Source: Takashimella koratensis (Eukaryota > Basidiomycota > Tremellomycetes > Trichosporonales > Tetragoniomycetaceae). Taken from it: a stretch of 64,000 nucleotides of DNA. Both the position numbers and the translations under genes were made by a program. The DNA lies in the NCBI GenBank assembly GCA_003116875.1, contig BCKT01000004.1, positions 952,201 through 1,016,200 of the forward strand. The letters run 5' to 3'. The notes beneath the pieces are model-generated. The model was given only the letters and a program-made list of their open reading frames with translations, did not search any database and had not been told where the DNA came from. Every line of letters starts with the position of its first letter. The first letter of the stretch is position 1. This document shows positions 23,106-39,738 of this stretch, piece by piece.

Positions 23106-24695
23106 ATGCGCGCAGTCGTTCAGCGTGTCCTCAGCGCGTCCGTCACTGGTGAGCCACCATCTGAGTCATACCAGCAGCGAGATTGTATTTGTCCCTCTCA
23201 CCCGGCCGACCACCTTGAGCTCCACCTCCACCGACCTCTTGTTACTCCTTCCTCCGGCTGACACCATCTGCTCTTCTTTGCGCTCTCAGTCGATGGCCAG
23301 GTTATCTCGTCCATCGGCAAGGGCCTCGTCGTTCTGGTCGGTATCGACCGCTGTAAGTTTCCTCTTCCCTTCCTTCCCTTGTCCCTCGAAGCTGACTCTG
23401 CATTCTACTCTTCACTCTCCAAACGTCTTGCTCATCTCTACCCTTGGCAACGGTTTCCACTGGCTTTTACCGCTGACCCAATCCTCATGGCAGACGACAA
23501 CCCGACCGACTCCGCGTTCATCATCAAGAAGGTCGTGGGAGCCAAGTTGTTCGACGATAACGGAACGATGTGGAAACGAAGCGTGAAAGATATTGACGGC
23601 GAGGTCTTGTGTGGTAGGTTTCCATGACAGCGTGTGGTCATCAAGACTTGTACAGAGGGGGAATAAAGAGGTGGAGGAGGGGTAGAAGAGACTTGGCTGA
23701 TCATCGCACACGCTGGCAGTCTCACAATTCACATTGTTCGCAAATTTCAAAGGCCTGAAACCCGGTGAGTCCGACAAGTTCGCTACGCCTACTCCATCTT
23801 CCTAGACCGAGTGTTCCCTCACCTTACCGTGTGTTTCCCCAACTAACACCGCGGGCAGACTTTCACGAATCCATGGTATGTTCACCGATTCCTCTCCACT
23901 CCAAACCCGAGTGGCCCCAGAACACCTGCGGCGACCGGGGGCCTGTGATCCTAGAGTTATGTTTGGGACAAAACAATTAGCTGATATAGTGCAGTCCACG
24001 ATACCCGGAAAGGCCTTCTACACGACGTTCTTGGACGAGATTAGAGCAGCCTACCAACCCGACCGGATAAAGGGTGAGCTACTTTTTTCCAATCCTTCTC
24101 TCGCTATGGCGTACAAGGCTCGTAGCCGTCTCATCTCACCTCGATTTAGAGAGAATCTTCCTACCCCCTCTCTCTGTTTGACCGTGGTTGACCTCCTTCA
24201 GACGGCCAGTTTGGAGCCATGATGCAAGTTTCACTTGTCAACGACGTAAGCCACCTCTCCCTTCCCCCTATCTCTCCCCTCTCTCCCCCTCTCTTCACCC
24301 TTTTTTTGACTCCCCTCCTTCCGCTGCCCCACTTCCTTACCTACACCGTCTTGCTAGCTCACACCGCGTAGGGTCCAGTAACAGTAACCTTTGATTCTCG
24401 CGAAAAGACGTCCAAATCCAATTCTGGGACTTCCACCCCTCTTTCCGACTCTACGGCGGCGCTCAGTCTATCTGAAGGCGGAGACCAAGGGTCAAAGTCG
24501 CAATTGTCGGGAAAACAAGCACGGCAGGCAGAGTACGAGGCTCGAGCGGCTGCCAAAGCTCGAGCGAGGGATACAGTCGTAGGTCAACTCCCACACCAGT
24601 CGATGGCGAGTGCGATAGGTGATAGAGCGGGTTTGTTGCCCCTCTCAGGTGAGGGTGAAGAGAGCGGTGAGCCAGGGTCCACATCAACCGTCTAG
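23106..24695 (+). CDS. D-aminoacyl-tRNA deacylase (DTD)
   Basis: Cytosolic proofreading enzyme that removes D-amino acids from mischarged tRNA. Eight exons: 23106-23148, 23290-23352, 23494-23613, 23720-23764, 23859-23875, 23995-24073, 24202-24245 and 24372-24695 (244 residues). The start MRAVVQRVLSASVT, followed by VDGQVISSIGKGLVVLVGI, is characteristic. The catalytic VSQFTLFA motif and the cross-subunit GPVTV motif are both intact, and both need splicing to appear. Exon 5 is a 17-nt micro-exon. After the GP motif the protein continues about 100 residues (Ser/Glu/Ala-rich, partly helical) beyond the usual end of the family at roughly 150 residues; this extension is unexplained. Confidence 0.92.
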
Positions 24696-25197
24696 TGGTA
24701 TAGCAGTGCCCAAAGGAATTAACAAGAACAGTAGTAGTCTTGAAGATGTTGAGGTCCATGTATCTGTATAAAAGCGCTGTCTCAGCTCTTTGATGGTCGC
24801 TAAAACCCAGTGCATCGTTCATCGAATCGAGAGATAAAAGTGAACCATGTCGTATCTAATGTTTATATATAAGGGGCATATAGACTTGATCATCAGTCTG
24901 AAGTTTTCCCCTGGGCGAAATGACGAGAACATAACCTTCAAGCTCATCCTGTAGCTTGCCTGTCCCGGTGGTGTTTTGATTAATTGAAAATTGCAAGGCT
25001 GCGCAAGTACTCCAAGTAGTTCCCAACCTGTCTGCCCAGAACCGAATCTGCCTCCGAACCTCTGGTCAAGTTGGTATCCCCTGCGTTTAGCCAACCTAGC
25101 ACCAACGCGCCAAACCATCTCCTCCCACCCAGTTCCCTCACCACTCTCCCGCTGCCCCGCCGCTCACCGTCTCGGGCCCTCTGCTCGATTTCGCCCC
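24696..25197. other. Convergent 3' ends, DTD / IML2
   Basis: About 500 bp between converging genes, with AT-rich patches near 24840-24880 that could serve in 3' end formation. No gene is seen. Confidence 0.4.
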
Positions 25198-28100
25198 TTA
25201 CGCCTCCTTGAGCGCCTGCAACGCCGCGTGGGCCTTGAGCTGCAACGCTCCCTCGAGGGAGTACTTCCCATGTGCCTTTTGTTGGTGCGGGTTAACCTCG
25301 AGCAATTTACCTGTACCCATATCGGAATCAGTGGCGGTCCGTATAACAAAACGAAACAGAGACTGCCCAATGACGGCCGACTGGACTTACCCGACATGAC
25401 GACGTCAAAGTGGATCTTGGCGTTGGCTTTGTCGCCTCGACAAGCGTAAAGTCTTCCGAGCTCGTAGTGGCAGTGATAGACGATATAGTGATCGAGCTAA
25501 CGAGTTTCCTTCGTCAATGAAAAATCCAAATTCCAGTCTTCCATTCGTATACAGTGGCTTGAACTCACCTGGACGTCGACTCCATGCTTCAACGATGCCA
25601 AGAAATCCGCCTCTGAAGCCTTGTCCATCTCGGCATCGCTCATCTCGCCCTTGTTGCGCTGCTTGGCTGCCTCAGAGGCCTCGGGGGGCTGATACCGTGC
25701 AGTGCAGAGGACGACACCACGTAGGAAGTGGCCCAAGCAGTAGTCTGTACCATCTGTCAGCGACTCCTCTCACATCACTTGAGGGAAGACAAGTCGCCTC
25801 CTTTGCGTCACGCCACCGGTGGGAGCCGTGACCAGGTTGAAGGAGTTGAGGGAATCAGGAAACAGTCGAAAACTAGACTTACCGTCCCAGTACTGCATCC
25901 CGTTCCCGTACTTCTCAGGAGTCGACGCCTCGAGCTCCGCAAGCGCCTTATCGATCCTTGGCAGCGCCTCTTCAAGCAGCGCGCGGCGCGGGGTGTGGCT
26001 GAGCGATCCAAAGACGTACGAGAGTTCAAGAGCAGGAAGGAATAGGTGATCGTTTTGACTAGCGAATTTACGTGCTTTTCGAGCCACGTATTTCTGTTTG
26101 GTCCATGCGCAAGTAGTGAGATAAAGCACGGGGAGGGAAACACGATCAGTTTTGAAAACGCGGATTGAATATGGCAGGAATATTAAATTGGGAGTCATGG
26201 CGTAGAAGGGACAAACAGCTCACCTCAATAGGTAACGACTTGCCCGCAATCTTTTTGGTAAGTTTGGGAACGGCCTTGATGAGCTTGTCGACCTCTGCTT
26301 TTGCCGCAACGGGGTCTGGTTCGGATCCTTCGTCGATCGCCGCCATCGTGCATGCCGCGGTAACGCTAAAAATGATCGTTCAGCTTTTGCTCTTCTTGCC
26401 TTTCCCCCTCCTCTCCGTCCTCTGTCACGTCTGGTTTTGCAAAACTTTATTCACAAAGTGTAAGTCGCCCGGCTCCAATTCGATTCCTCTTTGAGGATCT
26501 CGTAACATTGTCTCGCGCCTTCCCAGTTACACAACATGAGGTAATTGCAACCATAGTCCCACTGCAACCCAGGTCAGTCGGGGCTCATTCCGCCGCTGTC
26601 TAGGTTACAGCGATTTTGAATGGAACTTCACTCACAAGACACATGTGTTGCAGCTGGACGTATTCGAGTTTGAGGTCCAATGCCCGCTGAAGACATTCTG
26701 TCCGTTAGCTAATTATACTCGACCCGGGTACCCACTATTGGCTAGCTCAGGCTCGCATTCGGTCGTGTGCAATCGTGCTTGGAAGTAGAGGAAGAACACG
26801 CCGTCGGGATACCTGTAAACCATATCATCAGCCCAATCCCTTCTCACCACTCGTCCCTCCTCCCCATCATTGGGGTGCATCCTGTCCACTGGTTCCGATC
26901 ACTTACCGCCTCATGTTGTAGCCTAGGATAGCACGGGCGACATTGATATCAACACCTGCGACCGGCCTGACAATACGGTCAGCAAGAAAATTTCCCTTCA
27001 TTTCTCTTGCTCTACAGCGCTCACTCACATGAGGACAGAGATGACGAGGTGGAAAGCGAGGAGGATCATATCGCAAACTGGTCGTCGAATCCCTTCGTTC
27101 GATTCGTCAAACGCAGGCGCCGTTGAACCAATTTCCCATCCGCCCGCAGACATGAGTGTGTCAAGGGCGACTTTACGGTCACCCGCATACCCAAACACCT
27201 CGGCAATCTAGCAAGGAAATCAGTTTTGTCCACTTGAACTCACTTATGGTCTACTCACCTTAAGGACTTTACCGGGGAGGAGACTGAGCATGAGTGAACT
27301 CGTACCGGTACCCAGCAAGACGCCCTGATCCACACGTTTCAGTTGCTTCCACACTGAATGCAACAAATCACACTTACCGAGCGGAAGTCCATGTCGATAC
27401 TGTCATCGTACCCATGCTTGTCGGCGTCTTCCAAGAACATCTGCAGATTTCGGTAGATCCCGTGCGCTGTTCTCATGTTAAGGCTGTACAACGTCAGCCG
27501 CTCTCCCTTCCGGCTCCCTCTCTTTTTTCGTGAAAACTTGAGTACAAAACCCTCCAAACTCACGCCTCCTTGATCATTCCCATCCAGTCTCCGCCGCTAA
27601 CGATAGCCAAGATGGCTTTCATCAGCGACGTCTCGGCATAGACGAGTTCTGCATGTCGCTCGAGTGGTGTCATCGTCTTGATTCGGGCCACACCGTGGCC
27701 GGAACGAACGAGCCCGCCGAGCTTGGTGACAATCGACTCGCCGGGCTTGCGTAGAGCGGTAGCGGTAGCTGATGTACCCTTGCAAATGTCTAGTGCAGCG
27801 GTCAGGTCGTGTGCGTCGAACGTCATGAGTCCCTGGTCAAGCTCATCAGCTACACCGTCCCGCTTTTGCCAACCTCTACTCCAAAGTTTATAGGTGGGAC
27901 AGTTAGGGTTTGAAGAGAGGGATGGTCAAGGTTGAGAGGGACTCACTTTCAAACTCTGAATGATACCGTGCGCTGATTGGAGGTAGAGATGGGTATTGTC
28001 TGGGTCTTTGACCTCGATGAGCTCCTCGCTCTCCTTCATGTGACTAGTGAGGAACAACTGAAGTACTTGACGGCAAACATCGAGATCGACTGCAAGTACG

Positions 28101-29081
28101 CCGGCCTGATCCACATCTGCCGGGTTCCCTCGCTGGCTGAACGACCGTTGCTGCACTTTAGTCTCGACAACAGCTTTTGACCGATGCAATTGGACATGTG
28201 TCTTTTTCGCCGCGTCGCCATTTGACGTTGAGCTGTATGCTGGCGGAGGTACAGATTGAGCCGCCGCAGCCTTTTCTTCGTTCTCCGCGGCTTCTTCGTC
28301 CCCTTCTTCCACCTCGCTCAGGCCCTCGGAGGCACTGAGGAAATCCTCGTCCTCGTCTTCGTCACTCTCGACGTCCTCCTCTTCCCACTGCGAGTAGAGG
28401 CTGGGCGTTCGGCTGTGCCTGTTGGACTGGTCGGCCACTTGAATCCGAGGTGGTCTGGAGGTACCAAGATCGGTTCCATGCCCGTTCCCGTTGGCGGTGA
28501 TGGCGGTCGGAGACGGCTGAGGGGACTCTGTGATGGCGACAGTGTCGGTACCCAGGCGGAGGGACTGGATACCGGCGGTTACGGCCTCGGGCGGGACACC
28601 TTTACTGTCCAGACCAGAATAGCCTCGACTCCCACCGCGCGATGGGGTGGTCGTGCCGGATGTCGAGGTGGAGGAAGACAGGAACGATCGGCGAGGGGAC
28701 TTGCGATCTTCAGAGGCGAGAGAGGAGAGAGAGTTGGAGGAGAATAAGGACGAGAGGCGTTTCTTGGATTTGGATCTAGAATCGGGTCAGCACGGCGTTA
28801 CAGGATGATTGAGGAGAGTGAGGTTGGACAATGGAGCTCTGAGCAGTATGGGCAGAGCTGTTGCCTCGAATCGCTGATGGATAACGACAGCGAGCTACTC
28901 ACCCTAACGAAGGCTTGCGTTTGGCCACCTTCTCAGGCGTCTCGTCCCCGTTTGCAGACCCGGGTGTCCCCGGCGTCTCGCTCGCCGACCGTGACTTGGG
29001 CGGCTTGTCCTTGCGTACGCCGTCGAGCGATGCGACGTCGTTTGCTGATGATTTCCGAGAAATGGAAAGTTTGCGCATCAT
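25198..29081 (-). CDS. Iml2/TTC39-family TPR protein
   Basis: Member of the IML2/TTC39 family, linked in yeast to lipid-droplet-dependent inclusion body clearance and in animals to lipid metabolism; cytosolic. Fifteen exons on the minus strand: 29081-28903, 28775-27947, 27832-27564, 27483-27378, 27324-27259, 27207-27029, 26966-26907, 26812-26736, 26697-26636, 26561-26455, 26365-26224, 26093-25883, 25753-25569, 25496-25391 and 25310-25198 (896 residues). The first ~280 residues are Ser/Pro-rich and acidic, probably disordered. Family signatures follow: SAHGIIQSLKGLMTFD, ETSLMKAILAIVSGGDW, GTSSLMLSLLPGKVLKI, YPDGVFFLYFQAR, ESNWSRATYTF and the C-terminal helices LGRLYACRGDKANAKIHFD. The exon 10 donor is an atypical GTGAAT. 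Divergent from ARO1. Confidence 0.88.
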
Positions 29082-29729
29082 CTTGGTATGTATGAATAAT
29101 GAGGTGGTGTTGGAAGAGATTCCAGATGGGGAAGAGGATTGGGGGTGGTGCTGGATGGATAGTATTCGATATTGACTGATCCGAGGCGATCAGAGTTTGA
29201 TCTGGTGTTGACAATCGCAGAGGACAGAGGAAGACAGAAAGAGTTCAAGTGCGACCTGTCTGGTCCCCCTTTGTTCTCGTGCACGGGGTATCCTTGATCG
29301 CTCGCAACGACGGATCAGGTGTTGCTTTGGGCGAGTAGGGGGTGGGTAGGGGTAAGATGGACAGATCTGGGCTGGGATGAGATGTGAATGAAGGGGTGAG
29401 TGGATGAGGAGTACGTAGAATAGGCAGAGGCAGGTGAATAAATGGGGAGTGGGATGGCGTCGCGGAGGGTGCAAGCGGGCTACTTGCGGATGGCCGAACA
29501 GGGGCAAGCTAGATGCCGAGGAGACCATGTGGCTCTCACGTGGTATGCTATCACGTGCCTTTGATATTTCGAGTCGGGTCGACTGGGGAAATTACCCTTG
29601 TACCAACAACGTTCTTTTTTTTCTCCCTCTTTCCAGCTCAACCCTCTACCCAACCATCAGCTCACAGGTCCGTCTGCTCCTCGAGAATAGAGACAGACCA
29701 CCGAGCGAACCCTCCCTCACCATCTCATC
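29082..29729. promoter_or_regulatory. Divergent promoter, IML2 / ARO1
   Basis: About 650 bp between divergent starts. A T-rich run (about 29610-29625) lies roughly 110 bp before the ARO1 ATG. I could not recognise a Gcn4-type site with confidence. Confidence 0.45.
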
Positions 29730-34846
<5,117 letters not shown>

Positions 34847-35598
34847 GGTGGTAGGTGAGAGTGAGGAGCAAGGAGGTGTCTTACGAAAAGGTCCTGTAAA
34901 AGGGCTTAGGTATTTCAAGATACAGACGATGCATTCACCATAGCCAGGATGCAAGCTTTGTTCATTGTTGATTGGGATGGACAATAATGACAAGAATTCT
35001 GCCACAGCCATTGACTGTACTTGCTGGCGATTGTACATCATTGACATACTTGACGAGTACGACAAAACTTGACAGCGTCTACTTGCCCACTCGCAGCGTT
35101 TTACCTGCCCGTAGCCTTCCTGCCTATATACAGTACTCACTCATCTCACACCTACATGTACAGTACTTGCTTCAGCCAACTCACCTCCCTCTGCCGCAAT
35201 GACGACGCACGCGACCGCCTCGTTTACCTCGCCTCTACGTCACGGCTCACCCTCGTTCCAGGCTGGTGGTCCTGGGGTCCTACGGTGGAGGGCGGAACCA
35301 ATTATCATTTTTTTTAAAATGGGCGTGCAGTGTGATCCACGTGCACCGTTTTTCACGCACCCAAAAATCCAGACCAAAATCGCCCAATGTTTCTTTTTTC
35401 TTTTTACCTGGACCCCCCCGTTTCCTCCGCCTGGCACGGGTTTCCCACCCCACACACGACTAGGACCAAGGGCCATTACTCGTTCGTCTACCTCTACACT
35501 TTCTTCATTGATTCATTTTCTTCATTCAATCCCCGCCTCCATCGACACACCTACCACACACTCCTCACTCTCACCCTGCTTCCCCCCACCGCCTCGCG
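34847..35598. promoter_or_regulatory. ODC promoter and leader with overlapping upstream ORF
   Basis: About 750 bp between ARO1 and ODC. An ATG at 35199 opens a frame running to 35909, past the ODC start at 35599 and out of frame with it. The last 130 bp are CT-rich with ATTCA repeats, likely a leader. Whether transcription starts upstream of 35199 decides if this ORF matters. Confidence 0.45.
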
Positions 35599-37361
35599 AT
35601 GAGCACGACCACGACCGCGACTGTCGTGGCGCCCGCCACTGCGGGCTCGCTGTACCTTCACCGTGCGGCTGCCCCTTCGCCGCTCCCGTCTCCCGCCGCT
35701 CCCTCTGCTGCCAACCTGGTCGCTGTCCTCAACTCCTCTTCCTCCCCAGCGCCCGCCGCTGCTCGCTCCTCCTCTCAACTCCCTACCTTCCCCCCTCGAT
35801 CCCTCCCCACCCGCGAGACCGACTCCGAGGCGACCTCTTCCCACCCTGTCCTCTCCCTTCCAGTCGCACACGACCACCTCGACGCTCTGGTCTCTCGCCT
35901 CGTCGCTGAGCGCGGCATCTCCTCCGACCTCGCTGGCGAGCGTGACGAGTCTGCATTTTTCGCCGCCGACCTGTCGGCAGTTTACCAGGCTGTTTCGATG
36001 TGGCGAGCCAGTGCGATCGGGGACCGCGTCGAGCTCTTCTACGCTGTCAAGTGCAACCCTTCCCCTATGGTCCTTCACCTCCTCTCGCTTCTTGGCACCT
36101 CGTTCGACTGCGCGTCTTCCGCCGAGATCGCACAGGTCCTCTCCCTCCCCTCCGCGCCGTCTCCGGACCGTATCATCTTCGCGAACCCTTGCAAACCCGC
36201 GAGCTTTATCCGCGCCGCCTCTACCTCTGGCGTGGAGATGATGACATTCGACAACGCCGACGAGCTTCACAAGATCAAGCGCATTTACCCTACTGCCAAG
36301 CTCGTTCTCCGTATCCTCACCGACGACTCCAAGTCCCTTTGCCGGCTCGGGTTGAAGTTTGGCGCACCGCTCGATACCTGCCGCCCTTTGATCCAGCTCG
36401 CTCGCAGCCTCGGCCTCAACGTCGTCGGCGTCAGCTTCCACGTCGGGTCCGGGTGCAAGGACAAAGACCAGTTCGCCGATGCCGTCTGGCGCGCAAAGAA
36501 GGTCTTCATGATTGCCAAAGAAGAAGGTTACGACTTTACCCTTCTCGATGTCGGGGGCGGGTTCGAGCGAGAGACGTTTGCAGAGATGAGCGAGGTCGTT
36601 CGTGATGCTCTCGACTTGTACTTCCCCAAGGACGAGGGGGTCCGAGTTATCGCCGAGCCTGGGCGTTTGCTCGTTTCTAGCGCTTTCACTTTGGCGACCT
36701 CTATCATCGCGCGGCGGCGTGCCCTCGAGTCTCCCGCTGCCTCTTCTTCTTCCTCTTCCTCCGCTTCCACCTCCACCTCTCAAGCTTCCGCGGCTGCGCT
36801 TGCGGAGGCTGAAGGTGCCGACGTCATGTACTACCTCAACGACGGGGTCTACGGTTCCTTCAACTGCATCATGTTCGACCACCAGATTGTCCACCCTTAC
36901 CCTCTCACCCTTTCTCACGCACCGACCACCGCACGCCCGTCGTTCCCGCCCCCGCCCAACGTCCACCTCCCAGTCGACCTCCCGGTCCAGCTCGGGTACA
37001 CTGACACCGAGCGCGCCAGCGTCTGGGGCCCGACATGCGACTCGATCGACTGCGTTCGACAGCTCGTTGACCTCCCGCGTGGACTTGAGGTCGGCGACTG
37101 GATTGCGTGGGGTGAGATGGGCGCGTACACCGTCTGCGCCGCCTCGACTTTCAACGGGTGAGTAGAGGGCGCTGTGTGGATTTGACTCAACCCTCACTCG
37201 CGGGTGGAGTCTGCCAAGCTAAATGTCTGAGATAGACACATTGCTAATTGGACCCCAGGTTTGAGCGCTCTCCCACTCACTGGACCACTGGCGGCTCTTC
37301 TCCCGAGGCCCGAGCAGTCCAGACCCTCCTTACCAACTTTGCCGCCCAGCAAGACCAATGA
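35599..37361 (+). CDS. Ornithine decarboxylase
   Basis: PLP-dependent enzyme making putrescine, the first step of polyamine synthesis. Exons 35599-37157 and 37259-37361 (553 residues), longer than the yeast enzyme (466). The first ~85 residues are Ala/Ser/Pro-rich and non-conserved. The core is complete: PLP lysine in FYAVKCNP, FANPCKP, LRILTDDSKS, HVGSGCKD, LLDVGGGFE, EPGR, and the catalytic cysteine in WGPTCDSIDC. A Ser/Ala-rich insert of about 25 residues (near 36735-36815) sits before the YYLNDGVYGSFNC motif. GC-rich, biased codons suggest high expression, and also produce a 548-codon antisense shadow frame. Control by antizyme is known for the family but not visible here. Confidence 0.96.
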
Positions 37362-38433
37362 CACGAGTCATCTACTTCGAAGATCACCCCATACATATAT
37401 CGATGTACGACAGCAAAAAGGTGGCGGATTAGTCACCACGATATCATTTTACACATAATTACGACGAATTGAGCGGCGAGGAGACGAACGAGCGAGGGAA
37501 GGGAGACTTGGCGAGGGGCATGAGGCGGGATGTAGTCTTTACTCTGCGAGGCGGAGGACGATCTCGCAAGGACAGCACTACCACCAGCAAACCACCACGG
37601 ATACCAGCACGATCAACACGTATTCAAGCCAAGCTCCCCGAGCGCATATTCCATTGTCGTTACGCAACTCGACTCGCCACCAACACACTTTCGCAGTTAT
37701 CCTTCACACATACATCATACATACCCTTTGTAAACATCTACCACCTACCCCGCAAAAAAGAAGAGGTCGCTGCGGCGCCTCAGACGACCCAGTTCAAGTA
37801 CCTACAGTACCTCGTCTGCCTTTCGTGTTCGTGAATTCATTCTTTCATTCTTCGACACCTCGAGTCGATTATTTGATTCCGCACTGTTCCATACTTGCTA
37901 CACCATGTACATATTTTCTCTCTCTCTCTCTCTCGTGACCGGCGGCTCTGACGCGCTACTGCGTACTGCGTGCTGCGTGCTGCGCCATGGGTGCTCGGTG
38001 AACCCCTCACAGCCAGCCCTCACCGGTCTGTCGGCTTTTGCAATTCGATCGTGGCGGCTAGCACCTATTTCGAGGCAGCGGAAGCAAACCTGACCCCCCC
38101 GGGCGGTGGTTGATTAATTTGCACCTAGACAGGGGACTGACGTTGACGTCATCCGCCATGCCTCGCCACGGCTCCTCTTTCCCCGTTGTGGGTACTAGCG
38201 CGAAATGGGAAAAGATAGCCGTGGTGCTTGCTCTTTGTTGCCACGCAGATAACATCTCTCTGGTACCTTCTCATATATTACCTCCTACCCGCCACCGCCC
38301 CCTCCCAGTTCCATTTTATCTCCCCCTCATCTATCTTTGCTCAGGCGACCACGACCAGGACCCCGACCACGAACACGAAACACGTCCCCATCCCCAAATA
38401 TACACCACATCATCACAGATACAGCACAACACA
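37362..38433. other. Intergenic, ODC 3' region to next gene
   Basis: About 1.07 kb without a supported gene. It holds a 20-bp TC dinucleotide tract (about 37915-37934) and a GTACTGCGTGCTGCGTGCTGCG direct-repeat patch near 37964-37983. The open frame at 37469-37834 lacks a good ATG context and any conserved feature, so it is treated as chance. Confidence 0.45.
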
Positions 38434-39738
38434 ATGTCCGCCGAAGTCCCACCCAAGCCCGTCGTCCCTGCCGAGGAGGCCGCAGCGCCCGCTAAAGCCC
38501 TCGACGCACTCGCTGAGCCTACCATCCTCGACAAGGCTCGCGACATGGCCAAGCCCGTGAGTAGTGATTGTGGTCTTTAAGTGGTTAGGGATACCCATGG
38601 TGCTCGGAGTGCGGATGTAGCTTGGGATGTGGGATGGTGGATGTTACCTAGGCGGGGACGGGCGCGGAGACCAAAGTGTCTTCTGTCACTTCCCAAAGAC
38701 GATCTCCCTGCCCGCGCAGCTCTCAGTGGAGTCACAGACGTCGCACCCCGTCACCAACCTCCAAATTTCAATCTCCTCAATCCCATCGCATCCCTATCTC
38801 CGCGCCCACGTCTTCATCCATTTCCTACCCACATTGTCGCCGTGACTAACCACCCGTCTAGTACTTGGACCAAGTCGACAAGACTACCCGCCCGCTCGTG
38901 GAGAAGGTCACTGCTTCCACCCGCCCGTACACCGACGCTGCCTTCGCCAAGGGCAAAGAGTTTGTTGACTACATCGAGGTGAGTCGAGTTTCCTGCTCCT
39001 TCACCTTGCCTTCGCCGGCTCCCCACGTCCTCTCTTCCAAACCTCGCTTCCAAGCTGCTAGTCTTTCCCCTCGCATATCTATCATCGCTGCGAGATACAG
39101 TCGCATCTCGCGGTTAATTACTACCCCTTACATCCACTGATAAACCCAGGGTACCGGCCCCAAGCCTACCGCGACCGAGAAGGCGCTCGACCCGACCACC
39201 CCGGCCGTCCCTGTTGCCTCTACCTCCACCGCTCCGGGAACCGGCACCTCTACCGCCGAGGTGACTGCCAAGGCTAACGAGCTTGGTGAGAACATTAAGA
39301 ACACCTTCACCCAGGGCCTCACGACTGTCCAGGTAAGCCGAGGTCTTACCGGCTCTCTTTTCTTGTCCCTCTCTTGCTCTCATTATCCACACTCTTAATT
39401 TCGTTTGAGGATATGACTCAAAAGTCCTTACTAACATCTCTGCAGTCCACTATCACCCAGTTGTCCAACACCATCGACAGCAAGACCGCCTCGGGTGACA
39501 AGCCAGGTATCATCACCCAGATGTCCAACGCCGTCCACAAGGGCGTCGAGACTGTTGGCAAGGCCATGAACGAGGTGAGTTTGGGTGATAAGGCTGGCGT
39601 CCTACGGGTGTTATGCTCCCGCCACGCCCGCATATCGACGAAACAAATGCCTACTTTACAACTGACATACTACAGGTCCCTCAACCCGGTGTGCAGACGA
39701 CTACCAACGCCCCAGCTGTCATCCCCCCGCCCCTTTAA
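38434..39738 (+). CDS. Small amphipathic helical protein, perilipin-like guess
   Basis: Five exons: 38434-38556, 38862-38978, 39150-39332, 39446-39574 and 39676-39738, giving 204 residues. No named domain is recognised. Residues ~25-80 and 95-180 look like long amphipathic helices with Lys/Asp/Glu/Thr spacing (YLDQVDKTTRPLVEKVTAS, then FAKGKEFVDYIEG, then SNAVHKGVETVG). The tail is Pro-rich and ends VIPPPL. There is no signal peptide or membrane segment. Codons are strongly biased to C-ending forms, which suggests an abundant protein. Such proteins in oleaginous basidiomycetes often coat lipid droplets; this is only an analogy. A stress-type (LEA-like) protein is the main alternative. Confidence 0.75.

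Noticed and set aside
35551..37197. 548-codon open frame antisense to ornithine decarboxylase
   Set aside because: It mirrors the C-ending codon bias of ODC, has no domain and low-complexity Arg/Glu/Gly composition; a shadow frame.
37469..37834. Open frame of about 121 codons downstream of ODC
   Set aside because: Starts without a proper ATG, lies in the ODC 3' region and shows no domain.
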